Part shown: positions 33,601 to 43,016 of the stretch, piece after piece
Numbering within the stretch: the first letter of the stretch is position 1
Layout: each line of letters begins with the position of its first letter
Origin: Vreelandella lutescens
GTDB lineage: Bacteria > Pseudomonadota > Gammaproteobacteria > Pseudomonadales > Halomonadaceae
Direction: 5' to 3'
Assembly: GCF_014640815.1 (NCBI RefSeq)
Contig: NZ_BMHM01000002.1
Span: forward strand, 434,001 to 498,000
Length of the DNA stretch: 64,000 bases
Translations under genes and position numbers: made by a program
Notes under the pieces: generated by a model
Told to the model about the DNA's origin: nothing
Databases searched by the model: none
What the model saw: only the letters and a program-made list of their open reading frames with translations

Positions 33601-34263
33601 ATGGCTTTAACTCGTGAACAGATGGCGCAGCGCGTTGCCCGCGAATTGCAAGATGGTTTTTATGTCAATTTGGGCATTGGTATTCCCACTCTGGTAGCCA
33701 ACTACATCCCAGACGGCATGGATGTCATGCTGCAGTCGGAAAACGGCCTGCTAGGCATGGGGCGCTTCCCCACTGAGGAGGAAGTGGACGCCGATATGAT
33801 TAACGCCGGTAAACAGACGGTGACGGCTCGTCCTGGCGCTGCCATTTTCTCCTCGGCGGAGTCGTTCGCTATGATTCGTGGCGGGCACGTAGACTTAACG
33901 GTATTGGGTGCTTTTGAGGTGGATCAGGAGGGAAATATTGCCTCTTGGATGATTCCTGGCAAGCTCATCAAAGGAATGGGCGGCGCAATGGATCTGGTGG
34001 CAGGTGCAGAGAATATTATTTGCACCATGACTCACGCATCAAAGCACGGTGAGTCTAAGCTGCTTGAAAAATGCAACTTGCCGCTGACCGGTGCTGGGTG
34101 CATTAGTCGAGTGCTCACTGACTTGGCCTATCTAGAAATTAAAGACGGTGCTTTTATTCTCAAAGAGCGTGCCCCGGGCGTTAGCGTCGAGGAGATCGTT
34201 GAGAAGACGGCAGGCAAACTGATCGTTCCTGATCACGTGCCTGAAATGACTTTCGACGAATAA
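33601..34263 (+). CDS. scoB: 3-oxoacid CoA-transferase subunit B
   Basis: 220 residues from the ATG at 33601 (GAGG upstream; the open frame extends back into scoA). Catalytic Glu in LQSENGLLGMG, then PGAAIFSSAESFAMIRGGH and PGKLIKGMGGAMDLV. Forms the heteromer with ScoA. Confidence 0.9.
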   Translation: MALTREQMAQRVARELQDGFYVNLGIGIPTLVANYIPDGMDVMLQSENGLLGMGRFPTEEEVDADMINAGKQTVTARPGAAIFSSAESFAMIRGGHVDLTVLGAFEVDQEGNIASWMIPGKLIKGMGGAMDLVAGAENIICTMTHASKHGESKLLEKCNLPLTGAGCISRVLTDLAYLEIKDGAFILKERAPGVSVEEIVEKTAGKLIVPDHVPEMTFDE

Positions 34264-34300
34264 CGCACACCGCCCGTCGCGCTAGGCGTGAGTCATAGGC

Positions 34301-35068
34301 TCACGCCATTTCGCACCGTGTGTGAAAGGGCAGCAAAATTTCAGCGACACGTTCATGGTCATCGCTTAGCTGTTTTTGGGTGAGCGCTAATCCCCCTAAA
34401 CATAAGCGGTGTTCATCGCCATCGCTAAACACCACTTTTCGTGGAGTGGCTGGATAAAAACGGTGTTCCAGGAGAGTGGATACTGAAAATACGCCGTTTT
34501 GAGGCCCGCTCAGCGGTGGCATGCCAGCGCTCTCCAGTTGTTCGCTAATCGCGTCGATGGACTCACTGAAGCGTTCACAGTCAAAGCCTGCATGATGTAG
34601 ACGCGGTCCCATCACCGAGAGCCAAGCGGCGAGTGGGTGGGCGTTCTGAAGCTGCTGATAAAGCGCCCAAGAAGGCATCGGCCATGGCCTTCCCCGGCAC
34701 AGCAGGTTGTGCCCTTTGCAATCGGCCGGGTGGCTTTGGTGGACCAGCGACGTGAGTGCCTCGCGAGGTGTCTTCGAAAGGGTGCCCATTTGCAGTTCCG
34801 CCAAGACCAGCCAGCTGCTGTCGTCATTAGGGGCCATCAAGTGGATAAGCAGTCCCTTATCGGCCATCGCATAGTGTCCCACGGACCGATAACCCATGCG
34901 CGCCAGCGGAGCGCTTAATGCAGTAATGGAAAACGGCCCATAGTTCAGGGTCACCAGCGTTAAATATTCAGCGGTGGTGCTCAGCGGCCATAGTCTTAAG
35001 CTGCCAATATCAGGATGGGTGTGGATATAGTCCAGCCACAGCTGTTGTACAAACTCCTCGCGCTGCAT
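34301..35068 (-). CDS. DUF1338-like hypothetical protein
   Basis: 255 residues from the ATG at 35068 (GAGGAA 5 nt upstream). QQLWLDYI, LSAPLARMGYRSVGHYAMAD, then SWLVLAELQMGTLS resemble small DUF1338 proteins (related to 2-oxoadipate dioxygenases). The DH-x-AFRTF region that holds a metal His reads LNYGPFSI here, so metal binding is doubtful. No neighbour hints at its role. Confidence 0.4.
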   Translation of the reverse strand: MQREEFVQQLWLDYIHTHPDIGSLRLWPLSTTAEYLTLVTLNYGPFSITALSAPLARMGYRSVGHYAMADKGLLIHLMAPNDDSSWLVLAELQMGTLSKTPREALTSLVHQSHPADCKGHNLLCRGRPWPMPSWALYQQLQNAHPLAAWLSVMGPRLHHAGFDCERFSESIDAISEQLESAGMPPLSGPQNGVFSVSTLLEHRFYPATPRKVVFSDGDEHRLCLGGLALTQKQLSDDHERVAEILLPFHTRCEMA

Positions 35069-35182
35069 GGGGGTTCCTCGCCGCCTATAGACGTCCGTGA
35101 GTAAACGGGTAGTTGAATGGTCAGTATAGGCAAGCAAGGGGTTCGGGGGTTCAACGGGGTTTAACGGCGATTTTAACGGCAG

Positions 35183-35446
35183 CTAAGAAGCCAGAAGTTG
35201 CTTATCGCGGACAAACTGATCGAATTCAGTGAATCCGCCGATATGCTGCTGATCGACAAAAATTTGTGGGACGGTATGAATCGGCTTGCCAGCCGTTTTC
35301 GCGATATCCTCTTTGGTCACGCCTTCTGATGGCATATCCACATAGCGGTATCCTTCAATTTTGCCACTACCTTCTAAATGTTCGGCAAGATGCTTGGCAC
35401 GTACACAGAAGGGGCACGACATGCGCCCAAAAATAACCACAAACAT
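35183..35446 (-). CDS. grxA: Glutaredoxin 1-like protein
   Basis: 87 residues with active site CPFC (MSCPFCVRAKHL), TVPQIFVDQQHIGG (cis-Pro and GSH-binding region). Reduces disulfides using glutathione in the cytoplasm. AAGGAGC precedes the ATG. Confidence 0.9.
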   Translation of the reverse strand: MFVVIFGRMSCPFCVRAKHLAEHLEGSGKIEGYRYVDMPSEGVTKEDIAKTAGKPIHTVPQIFVDQQHIGGFTEFDQFVRDKQLLAS

Positions 35447-35593
35447 GGCAACTGCTCCTTTACGATACAGAGTTGAGTAAGTGTTTGAAGAAGAAATCAG
35501 CGCCCATTGTGGCGTAGGGCAACATGTTTCGCCAATAGCACCACGCTACGCGCCCTATAAAGCCGCATAATGAGTGATGGGAAAGGAGACACC

Positions 35594-36034
35594 ATGCAAA
35601 CCCTGGAATCACATGAGTATGGGTATTTAGCCGAGCTTGCCAAGTGCTATCGCGATGAGCACCTAGCGTTACTTAAGCGCCACGCTGGCTTTAACCCTCG
35701 GCTAGGGGTCGACGCACTGTGCTTTCAACATATAGCACCGCGTATCAGTGGTGCGAGCGTGATGGCTGGCGCGTTAATTACTCCTTGCGAATTATGGCTG
35801 GTCGCGCTGCCAGAGCAATCAACGTTGCAAGCGCCGCTCGCACCTGAATGTGTGTTAACACTGCCGTCCGGTCGTTACACGTTGCAACTGGAGCGTTTAC
35901 CGACAGGCATCGAGTTTTATAAACGAAAAATTTTGGACGATTTAAGTGATCTTGAATCGCTTCAAGAGGCTGCTCGCCTGGCGCAGCGCATGATGGAACA
36001 GCTGATGGCGTCGCCTGCTGAGCCGCAAGGCTAG
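35594..36034 (+). CDS. HybE-like [NiFe]-hydrogenase chaperone family protein (orphan)
   Basis: 146 residues from the ATG at 35594 (AAGGAGAC upstream). The layout (N-terminal helix, GALITPCELWLVALP strand, LPSGRYTLQLERL, YKRKILDDLSDLESLQEAAR, and a final helix) follows the HybE family. HybE guards hydrogenase subunits before Tat export, but no hydrogenase gene is in the window; the protein may have a different client. Family assignment by pattern. Confidence 0.55.
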   Translation: MQTLESHEYGYLAELAKCYRDEHLALLKRHAGFNPRLGVDALCFQHIAPRISGASVMAGALITPCELWLVALPEQSTLQAPLAPECVLTLPSGRYTLQLERLPTGIEFYKRKILDDLSDLESLQEAARLAQRMMEQLMASPAEPQG

Positions 36035-36128
36035 AGTAGGCAGAGACACTTAGTGACTCCTATACTCATGAACGCTTACCTATGTCTCTCTACATATACT
36101 GCGGTTTAATTAACAAAAGGAAGCCTGA

Positions 36129-36902
36129 ATGTCATCTTCAAAACCTTCTACTCCTCGGGTGGCTGTGGTCACAGGTACCAGCAGCGGGATTGGTGCAGCC
36201 GTTGTTAAACACTTCTGCGAGCAGGGGCATCAAGTGCTGGCGGTCGATTTTAATCCTGCCGGAAAAGAGATTGCAGAAGCAGCTGGTGCGGCATTTTATC
36301 AGGCAGATTTAACCGATGCGGACGCCTGTCGCGGTGCGATTGCGGAGGCAGTCAAGCGGTTTGGCGGGGTCGATATTCTGGTGAACAATGCGGGCATTCA
36401 GCATGTGGCCTCGATTGAAACGTTCCCAGAAGAAAAGTGGCGGCAAATTATCGACCTGATGCTGACCGCCCCGTTCTTGCTGACTCAGGCGGCTTGGCCC
36501 TATATGCGTGAAAAAGGTTGGGGGCGCGTGGTGAACATTGCCTCGATTCATGCTCAGGTGGCATCGCCGGGTAAGGCGGCCTATGTCAGTGCCAAGCACG
36601 GTATGATTGGTTTAACCAAAACGGCAGCGCTGGAAGGCGGCGAGCAGGGTATTACGGCCAATGCGATTTGCCCTGCTTATGTCAAAACTCCGTTAGTCGA
36701 TAACCAGATTGCTGATCAGGCCAAATTAAATAATATGGATGAGCAGGAAGTCATCGAAAAAATTATGCTGAAAAATGCGGCGGTCAAACGGCTAATCGAA
36801 CCCTCAGAGGTTGCCGAGCTAGTGGCGTATCTGACCTCTGATGCGGCGGGTGCCGTTACCGGAGCCAGTTGGAATATCGATCTGGGTTGGACCGCCCACT
36901 AA
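36129..36902 (+). CDS. bdhA: 3-hydroxybutyrate dehydrogenase (SDR)
   Basis: 257 residues. NAD site TGTSSGIGAAVVKHF, NNAG (LVNNAGIQH), catalytic Ser-Tyr-Lys (NIASIHAQV, then YVSAKHGM), and the 3-HB dehydrogenase pattern AICPAYVKTPLVDNQIADQA. Interconverts 3-hydroxybutyrate and acetoacetate, which links to scoAB about 2 kb upstream. AAGGAAG precedes the ATG. Confidence 0.85.
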   Translation: MSSSKPSTPRVAVVTGTSSGIGAAVVKHFCEQGHQVLAVDFNPAGKEIAEAAGAAFYQADLTDADACRGAIAEAVKRFGGVDILVNNAGIQHVASIETFPEEKWRQIIDLMLTAPFLLTQAAWPYMREKGWGRVVNIASIHAQVASPGKAAYVSAKHGMIGLTKTAALEGGEQGITANAICPAYVKTPLVDNQIADQAKLNNMDEQEVIEKIMLKNAAVKRLIEPSEVAELVAYLTSDAAGAVTGASWNIDLGWTAH

Positions 36903-36913
36903 AGAAGGCGGAG

Positions 36914-37471
36914 TTAGCGACGGACCGGGCGTTTTTGCAGTTTGCGCTGCAGTGTACGGCGGTGCATCCCCAACGCTCGGGCCGTGGCGGAAATATTGCC
37001 ATCATGCTCTTGAAGCACCTTCTGGATATGTTCCCAGGTGATCCGGTTGATGGAAGGCGGGTTGTCTGCCAATTCAATGTTAGGGTCCGCGTCTGGGTGT
37101 TCGAAGGCTGCCATCACGTCGTCGGCATCTGCTGGTTTGCAAAGGTAGTTGATAGCCCCGAGTTTGATGGCTTCTACTGCTGTTGCAATGCTTGAGTAGC
37201 CGGTGAGTACGACGATGCGGCAGCCGGGAACTGTCGACAGAAGCTCTGGCAAAAGCTTTAGCCCTGAACTGTGCTCCAGCTTCAAATCCAGCGTGGCCAT
37301 GGTGGGCATAAACTGCGCCGCAATGCTCAGTGCTTGGTCAGCGTCATGCGCCACCATAACGTCAAAGCCTCTCCGCGTTAGCGCTCGGCTTAGTACATGG
37401 CAAAACATTTCATCGTCATCGACGATCAGCAGACGTTGGTCTTGGTTCTGCATAGTACTTTGATTCTGCAT
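36914..37471 (-). CDS. regA: RegA/PrrA-family response regulator
   Basis: 185 residues. Receiver domain with acidic pair VDDDE, phospho-Asp in TLDLKLEHSSG, Thr/Ser and Lys (TGYSS, CKPAD), then a Fis-type HTH (NISATARALGMHRRTLQRKL). Partner of the upstream RegB kinase in redox control. The first codons are duplicated: MQNQST then MQNQDQ, each with an ATG; the first has GAGGG at a good distance. Convergent with bdhA. Confidence 0.85.
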   Translation of the reverse strand: MQNQSTMQNQDQRLLIVDDDEMFCHVLSRALTRRGFDVMVAHDADQALSIAAQFMPTMATLDLKLEHSSGLKLLPELLSTVPGCRIVVLTGYSSIATAVEAIKLGAINYLCKPADADDVMAAFEHPDADPNIELADNPPSINRITWEHIQKVLQEHDGNISATARALGMHRRTLQRKLQKRPVRR

Positions 37472-37506
37472 AGTACCCTCGTTTTCTTAATAGCAGCCGT
37501 CTCACC

Positions 37507-38778
37507 CTAGTTTGGTGCCGAGCAGCGCGGCAGGGTGACCTCAGTCAGCGTTCCACCTTCTGGGTGGTTATAAAGGCTTACGCCACCGCCAAAGCGGTTA
37601 ATCGTGGCGTGCGTAAGAAATAGGCCAATTCCCATACCTTTGCTTTTAGTAGATACAAAGGTGTCGCCTAGCTGGTCAGCAATCGACATCGCCACGCCAG
37701 GCCCATGGTCACGAATGTCTATCACTACGCTCTCATCTTGCCAATCTAGGCGAATGGCAATGTGTTCTGGATTGGCATCGGCGGCGTTGTTGAGCAAATT
37801 CGTTAACGCCTGGTCTAGGGTGGCATCAACGGCCAGCCAGGGACGACCACGTCGTTCCGCTACATCAAATTGGTGGCTAACGTCTGGTCGAATCACCAGC
37901 CAGCGCTGCACCACACCTGCCAACCATATTTCAGCGTCGAGTACTTCTGGCTCAGCCATGCGTCGCCGATCCGCATTAGTCACTAAGTGTTGCAAACGCG
38001 ATTTACAGATATCAACCTGCTGTCGCAGTAGCGCAATGTCTTGTCCTAGCGGGCTCTCTTTCTCAGTATCTGCCTGCATCTCTTTTAACAGCACGGCCAT
38101 GGTGGAAAGCGGCGTTCCTAGCTCATGAGCAGTGCCTGCTGCCTGGGTGGCCACGGCCAGCACTTGTTCATTGCGCAAAGCGGCTTCCCGGGTGCGTGAA
38201 AGCGCTTTATCGCGGCTGCGCAGTGCGTGCGCCATTTTATAAATGAAAAACGTTACGAGGCCTGCAGAGAGCCCGAAGTTTAGCCACATCCCTAGAATAT
38301 GCAGACTTAGTGGGCCATCGCTACTGATATGCCCTAACTGTGGGATGGGGTGATAGTAGAACATTAGAAAGCTGTAACCCGCCATGGCGCAGGCAGCAAT
38401 AATCCACGCGTGCCGCCAGGGGAGTGTGGCAGCGGCAATAGTGACGGGCACCAAGTAATAGGTAATAAACGGGTTGGTGGAGCCACCCGAAAAATAAAAC
38501 AGCAGGGTAAGCCCTGCGATATCAGCCAGTAAATGAGATAGATACTCGCCATGGCTGACGGCTTTTGGTCTGCCCAGACGCCACCACGTCGCAATATTCA
38601 ATACGCCCATGGCAATGACAACGCTCACCACGGCCGTCACTGGTAGGTTAAATGCCAATAGCTCAATGCCGACAATGATAGCGATTAAAAACCCCGTCCA
38701 GGTAATTCCCCGAACAATAGTCAGCCTAACTAGGTTGCGATTAGGCGTCGAAAGCGGCAAAGGTAGGGCAGTTGGCAT
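37507..38778 (-). CDS. regB: RegB/PrrB-family redox sensor histidine kinase
   Basis: 423 residues. Six TM helices (residues 15-180) with quinone-site motif GGSTNPF; H-box AAGTAHELGTPLSTMAVL; the conserved Cys in QQVDICKSRL at the position of the redox Cys of RegB; and N, G1 and G2 boxes (NLLNNAADANPEH, DHGPGVA, GMGIGLFLTHA). Senses redox through quinone and thiol. 35 nt upstream of regA in one operon. Confidence 0.9.
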   Translation of the reverse strand: MPTALPLPLSTPNRNLVRLTIVRGITWTGFLIAIIVGIELLAFNLPVTAVVSVVIAMGVLNIATWWRLGRPKAVSHGEYLSHLLADIAGLTLLFYFSGGSTNPFITYYLVPVTIAAATLPWRHAWIIAACAMAGYSFLMFYYHPIPQLGHISSDGPLSLHILGMWLNFGLSAGLVTFFIYKMAHALRSRDKALSRTREAALRNEQVLAVATQAAGTAHELGTPLSTMAVLLKEMQADTEKESPLGQDIALLRQQVDICKSRLQHLVTNADRRRMAEPEVLDAEIWLAGVVQRWLVIRPDVSHQFDVAERRGRPWLAVDATLDQALTNLLNNAADANPEHIAIRLDWQDESVVIDIRDHGPGVAMSIADQLGDTFVSTKSKGMGIGLFLTHATINRFGGGVSLYNHPEGGTLTEVTLPRCSAPN

Positions 38779-38787
38779 GGGGGTAGC

Positions 38788-39204
38788 TTATTTGCTTGAT
38801 GTTTTAACGCTATGGATAACGAATTTGATAAATAGCGTCATGACAAAGGTCATCCAGCCAGCAGATGCCAGTAGATTGAACAGTAGCATTTTAGGGGGTA
38901 GCCACGCCGTGCCTAGTAGCGCTTCCAGCATCAGATGAAAAAACATCGCCAGCAGTAGTGGGAGTGCTAGGGTGTGGATCCACATATCAGTACGACGTTT
39001 ACGAATATGGTAACGGCGCAATAAATAGCGCATGGGCCGATGCGCCCAGCTAAACAGGACCAGTGTTGCCACCACAAACAGAGCGGCAAGCGTAGGCTCT
39101 GTGCTTCCATGGTGCATCGATATCGAAATCGACCATGCGAGTCCTAACCAGACTAACCCCTCGATGCTGGCGATAAAATCCGCATAGCGTCGTACGTTCT
39201 GCAT
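38788..39204 (-). CDS. Four-TM membrane protein of unknown function
   Basis: 138 residues from the ATG at 39204. Four hydrophobic segments (about residues 14-28, 38-52, 76-95, 104-130) with a basic loop ([11 protein letters not shown]). No family recognised. Just upstream of regB on the same strand (9 nt), so co-transcribed; a role in the redox circuit is possible but unproven. Confidence 0.55.
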   Translation of the reverse strand: MQNVRRYADFIASIEGLVWLGLAWSISISMHHGSTEPTLAALFVVATLVLFSWAHRPMRYLLRRYHIRKRRTDMWIHTLALPLLLAMFFHLMLEALLGTAWLPPKMLLFNLLASAGWMTFVMTLFIKFVIHSVKTSSK

Positions 39205-39355
39205 AAACAACCGAGTCCTTGATCTTACAGCGTGGCGCCATGATACGACACTTGTGGGTAGCTGTGGGGTTAACGAGCAGATTTATCCTACCTCCGTATT
39301 GGGTATACTGGGGCCGCTCGCTGAACCCTTTCACCTAAGATCAATAGGATTTGCC

Positions 39356-40393
39356 GTGGACGCTATTACCCTTACCCGCCCAGACGACTGGCACCTGCAT
39401 TTGCGTGACGACGAAGCGTTAAACGCTGTGGTGGGGCATACCGCTGCTCAGATGGGGCGTGCCATTATTATGCCTAATTTAAAGCCGCCGGTGACCACCA
39501 CGGAGCAAGCAATAGCGTACCGCGAGCGCATTCTGGCGGCCCTGCCCGCAGGTAGCGCCTTTGAGCCCTTGATGGTCATCTATCTCACCGATACGACGCC
39601 GCCTGAGGAGATTGAGCGCGCCGTGGAAAGTGGGGTGGTCAAAGCCGTGAAGCTCTATCCGGCTGGAGCGACGACTAACTCAGCATCCGGTGTGACAGAT
39701 ATTGCCCACTGTGACGCCACCATCGCTATGATGGCCAAGCTAGGTATGCCGTTACTGGTGCATGGTGAGGTCACTGATCACGAGATTGATATTTTTGATC
39801 GGGAGGCGGTGTTTATTGAGCGTGTCATGAAGCCCCTGCTGGCGCGTCATCCCACCTTGAAGGTGGTGTTTGAGCACATTACCACGCAGCAGGCTGCTGA
39901 GTTTGTGGCCAGCGTCTCTGATAATGTGGCAGCGACCATTACCGCTCATCATCTGTTATTCAATCGCAATCAGATGCTGGCGGGTGGTATCCGGCCTCAC
40001 TACTACTGCCTTCCTATTCTAAAGCGCGAGCAGCACCGGCAAGCGCTATTGAAAGCGGCGACCAGCGGTAGCCCGAAGTTCTTTTTAGGTACGGACAGTG
40101 CGCCTCACGCAAAAGGTGATAAAGAGTCCAGCTGTGGCTGTGCGGGTGCCTATACCGCTCCTGCGGCTATCGAGCTTTATGCGACGGCATTTGAAGAGAT
40201 GCAGGCACTGGATAAGCTGGAAGCCTTCGCTAGTCTCAATGGCCCGCGCTTTTATGGTTTGTCGCCGAACGCCGATACCGTCACCCTCGAGCGTCGTCAG
40301 TGGGTGCTGCCAGAGAGCTACCCATACGCGTCGGGCCAGACCATTGTCCCCCTATTGGCAGGCGAAACGCTTGAGTGGGCAATGAAGGCATAA
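39356..40393 (+). CDS. pyrC: Dihydroorotase
   Basis: 345 residues from the GTG at 39356, close to the E. coli length. HLHLRD metal motif (residues ~12-17), carboxylated Lys in [13 protein letters not shown], His in HGEVTD and ITAHHLLFN, catalytic Asp in GTDSAPH. It closes carbamoyl aspartate to dihydroorotate. AGGA precedes the GTG. The open frame extends upstream to 39254, but that part is not PyrC-like. Confidence 0.9.
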   Translation: MDAITLTRPDDWHLHLRDDEALNAVVGHTAAQMGRAIIMPNLKPPVTTTEQAIAYRERILAALPAGSAFEPLMVIYLTDTTPPEEIERAVESGVVKAVKLYPAGATTNSASGVTDIAHCDATIAMMAKLGMPLLVHGEVTDHEIDIFDREAVFIERVMKPLLARHPTLKVVFEHITTQQAAEFVASVSDNVAATITAHHLLFNRNQMLAGGIRPHYYCLPILKREQHRQALLKAATSGSPKFFLGTDSAPHAKGDKESSCGCAGAYTAPAAIELYATAFEEMQALDKLEAFASLNGPRFYGLSPNADTVTLERRQWVLPESYPYASGQTIVPLLAGETLEWAMKA

Positions 40394-40410
40394 CATGCCT
40401 AGGGCGTTAT

Positions 40411-40439
40411 GAAAACGGAGCCTGATCGGCTCCGTTTTC
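40411..40439. terminator. Terminator shared by pyrC and mtnN
   Basis: GAAAACGGAGCC / GGCTCCGTTTTC, symmetrical, in the 70-nt gap between convergent genes. Confidence 0.85.
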
Positions 40440-40463
40440 GTGAGTGACGATGGCAGGTATGCC

Positions 40464-41174
40464 TTACTGGTTATCACCTAGGGCGATAAGCATCTGGTCC
40501 ACCATGCGCGAGGAGTGGTCGGCGGCGATATCCAGAAATTGCTCGAAGGAAAGATGGTTGTCGCCGCTACCTGGAATATCGGAAAGCGCACGAATCACTA
40601 CAAACGGGCAGCTGTAGAGATAACAGGTCTGCGCAATAGCGGCACCTTCCATCTCGACTGCTAGCATTGTTGGGAACTGAGCGCGAGTGGTGGCAACGCG
40701 CTCTGGGTCGGCCATAAAGGCGTCGCCGGTAGCAATCATTCCCTCGCGGACGTTGACCTCGCCCAAGGCGGAGATCGCGCCACGGGCAATCTCGCGTAGA
40801 TGCAGATCCGCCTGATAGGCGGCAGGCATGCCGGGTACTTGACCCAGCTCATAGCCAAATACCACTGCATCGACATCGTGGTGCCGCACTTCATCGGAAA
40901 TGATGACGTCGCCAATCGCTAAGTCAGTAGCAAAACCACCCGCTGAGCCCGTATTGATAATGGCATCTGGCTGGTGACGCTCTAATAAAATAGCCGTGCC
41001 CACCGCCGCGTTCACTTTGCCAATACCCGACTGCAGTATGATGACCTCAAGGCCGTGACGGGTGCCAGTGTGGAATACAAACCCTGCATGCTCGTAGCGC
41101 TCTGCGTTATCGAGCTGTCCTGCCAAGATATTCACTTCCTGCGCCATAGCGCCAATAATTCCGATCCGTTTCAC
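40464..41174 (-). CDS. mtnN: 5'-methylthioadenosine/S-adenosylhomocysteine nucleosidase
   Basis: 236 residues. MKRIGIIGAMAQEVNILAGQ (catalytic Glu), NTGSAGGF, and AVEMEGAAIAQTCYL (Glu-Met-Glu ligand of the ribose). Removes adenine from MTA and SAH. Downstream of folD with 50 nt between; both use one-carbon or methyl metabolism. Confidence 0.9.
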   Translation of the reverse strand: MKRIGIIGAMAQEVNILAGQLDNAERYEHAGFVFHTGTRHGLEVIILQSGIGKVNAAVGTAILLERHQPDAIINTGSAGGFATDLAIGDVIISDEVRHHDVDAVVFGYELGQVPGMPAAYQADLHLREIARGAISALGEVNVREGMIATGDAFMADPERVATTRAQFPTMLAVEMEGAAIAQTCYLYSCPFVVIRALSDIPGSGDNHLSFEQFLDIAADHSSRMVDQMLIALGDNQ

Positions 41175-41224
41175 TGTCGCATTCTCCGAAGGGGTCGTAG
41201 GGGTAGGGCGCTGAACGCTAGTGC

Positions 41225-42085
41225 TTATAACTGCTGGTCGTGACGTTCGGCGGCTTCAAGGGTGTTTTCCAGCAGCGTCGCGACGGTCATCGGGCCAACC
41301 CCGCCCGGCACAGGGGTAATGTAGCTTGCGCGTTCGGCAGCAGCGGTAAAGTCGACGTCGCCAATCAGCGAGCCGTCATCCTGCCGGTTGATGCCCACAT
41401 CAATCACCACGGCACCTGGTTTAATCCACTCGCCTTTCACAATGCCTGGTTTACCAACGGCCACTACCACCAAGTCTGCCCGGCTGACGTGAGCGGCCAA
41501 ATCCTGTGTAAAGCGGTGGCATACCGTTGTGGTGCAGCCTGCTAGCATGAGTTCAAGCGCCATCGGGCGGCCAACGATATTAGACGCGCCGACTATCGTG
41601 GCATCCATGCCGCGTACCGCAATGCCGCTTTGCACCAGCATGGTCATAATGCCTTTGGGGGTGCAGGGGCGTAGCGACGGAAGGCGCTGCGCTAGGCGGC
41701 CAAGGTTATAGGGGTGAAAGCCATCGACATCTTTATCTGGGCGAATGCGTTCTAAAATGGGGCGAGCATCCAGATGCGCGGGAAGCGGCAGTTGTACCAA
41801 AATGCCATCCACGGCGGTGTCATTGTTTAGTTGATCCACCAACGCCTCTAACGCTTCCTGGGTCGTGTCAGCGGGCAGCGCGTGTTGAAAAGAGAGAATG
41901 CCAGCCTGTTCGCATGCCCGGTGCTTATTGCTGACATATACATGAGATGCGGGGTCTTCGCCGACCACAACAACGGCTAGTCCGGGTGCACGATTGCCAG
42001 CCTGCTGGCGTGCGGTAATTTTTTCGGCAACGCGTTGACGGACATTAGCGGCGATGGCTTTACCATCGATGAGCTGGGCGGTCAT
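41225..42085 (-). CDS. folD: Bifunctional methylenetetrahydrofolate dehydrogenase/cyclohydrolase
   Basis: 286 residues. [12 protein letters not shown] (catalytic Lys), [14 protein letters not shown], and the [22 protein letters not shown] site. Makes 10-formyl-THF from methylene-THF. Linked in the window with the glycine cleavage genes only by pathway, not by operon. Confidence 0.9.
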   Translation of the reverse strand: MTAQLIDGKAIAANVRQRVAEKITARQQAGNRAPGLAVVVVGEDPASHVYVSNKHRACEQAGILSFQHALPADTTQEALEALVDQLNNDTAVDGILVQLPLPAHLDARPILERIRPDKDVDGFHPYNLGRLAQRLPSLRPCTPKGIMTMLVQSGIAVRGMDATIVGASNIVGRPMALELMLAGCTTTVCHRFTQDLAAHVSRADLVVVAVGKPGIVKGEWIKPGAVVIDVGINRQDDGSLIGDVDFTAAAERASYITPVPGGVGPMTVATLLENTLEAAERHDQQL

Positions 42086-42222
42086 GTAATGAGATCCCTA
42101 TGAAGGTTGAAAAGCAAAGCAAACTGACAAGCACCGGTGTCATGACGGGCTTTCTAAAGGCGGCAATTTTCGCATGGTAGGGCGACAAGGCAAAGCGCCT
42201 ATCGAATCAATCACTTTAAGTG

Positions 42223-42250
42223 TTGACTTTAAAATTAGAAATAGTAATAT
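42223..42250 (+). promoter_or_regulatory. Promoter of the tRNA cluster
   Basis: TTGACT (42223-42228) and TAATAT (42245-42250) with a 16-nt AT-rich spacer, 47 nt before tRNA-Pro(TGG). A close match to sigma-70 consensus. Confidence 0.7.
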
Positions 42251-42297
42251 ATGCCTCGCTTGAGACGAGATACGCAGCAGCGTCTAAGGTAAGAAAT

Positions 42298-42374
42298 CGG
42301 GATGTAGCGCAGTCTGGTAGCGCGCCTGCTTTGGGAGCAGGATGTCGGGGGTTCGAATCCCTCCATCCCGACCA
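42298..42374 (+). tRNA. tRNA-Pro(TGG)
   Basis: 77 nt with acceptor CGGGATG/CATCCCG and encoded ACCA. Anticodon loop TTTGGGA between CCTGC and GCAGG gives TGG. First gene of a four-tRNA run. Confidence 0.95.
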
Positions 42375-42462
42375 CGTACCTAGCACGGAAGGTGTTAATC
42401 TGCTTCTCCAAACTTTGGTTGTGGTCAAGTGCTCATCAGTATTCATTGCGAATATATCATGT

Positions 42463-42539
42463 GCGCCCATAGCTCAACCGGATAGAGCAACGGCCTTCTA
42501 AGCCGTAGGTTGCGGGTTCGAGTCCTGCTGGGCGTGCCA
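42463..42539 (+). tRNA. tRNA-Arg(TCT)
   Basis: 77 nt with acceptor GCGCCCA/TGGGCGT and GCCA end. Stem ACGGC/GCCGT with loop CTTCTAA gives TCT. Reads AGA/AGG codons. Confidence 0.95.
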
Positions 42540-42598
42540 ATCAAATGCTTACCAGTATTTGTCATCCAGTTGGGTCTTCTCAAGTCAGTTTTGTCTAT

Positions 42599-42674
42599 GG
42601 TGGATGTAGCTCAGTGGTAGAGCCCCGGATTGTGGCTCCGGTGGTCGTGGGTTCGATCCCCATCATCCACCCCA
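42599..42674 (+). tRNA. tRNA-His(GTG), copy 1
   Basis: 76 nt including the encoded G-1 opposite C73. Acceptor GTGGATG/CATCCAC, anticodon loop TTGTGGC, CCCA end. Confidence 0.95.
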
Positions 42675-42737
42675 TTGACAAAACGCTAGCAATATAAAGC
42701 AGTATCAGTAACTCCGCAGTAAACAGTTTCAGGTTGT

Positions 42738-42813
42738 GGTGGATGTAGCTCAGTGGTAGAGCCCCGGATTGTGGCTCCGGTGGTCGTGGGTTCGATCCCC
42801 ATCATCCACCCCA
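42738..42813 (+). tRNA. tRNA-His(GTG), copy 2
   Basis: Identical to copy 1 across the mature 76 nt, while the spacers differ. A recent gene duplication kept identical by selection or conversion. Confidence 0.95.
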
Positions 42814-42927
42814 TTAACCTGTTATTTGTTCTTCAGTTTTTCCCTCCCTTGTTTGTTCCTCTTTGCATTTCAAATCTTGGTTATTATCTTTATGACTTTT
42901 AAATAGTCATTGTTTCATAGTATTTAA

Positions 42928-43011
42928 TCACCAATCACCAATCACCAATCACCACTCACCACTCACCACTCACCACTCACCACTCACCACTCACCACTCA
43001 CCAATCACCAC
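42928..43011. repeat. Heptamer tandem repeat (12 units)
   Basis: Twelve uninterrupted 7-bp units, TCACCAA or TCACCAC, in the order AA,AA,AA then seven AC, one AA, one AC. It lies just behind the stop of the Amt-GGDEF-EAL gene (43017) and after the tRNA cluster. It is noncoding and likely to vary in copy number by slippage. Confidence 0.95.
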
Positions 43012-43016
43012 TTTAC

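Noticed and set aside
42216..42470. Minus-strand ORF across tRNA-Pro(TGG)
   Set aside because: Antisense tRNA artefact (WRDSNPRHPAPKAGALP).
42928..43011. CRISPR array
   Set aside because: Units of 7 bp without spacers, so a simple tandem repeat.
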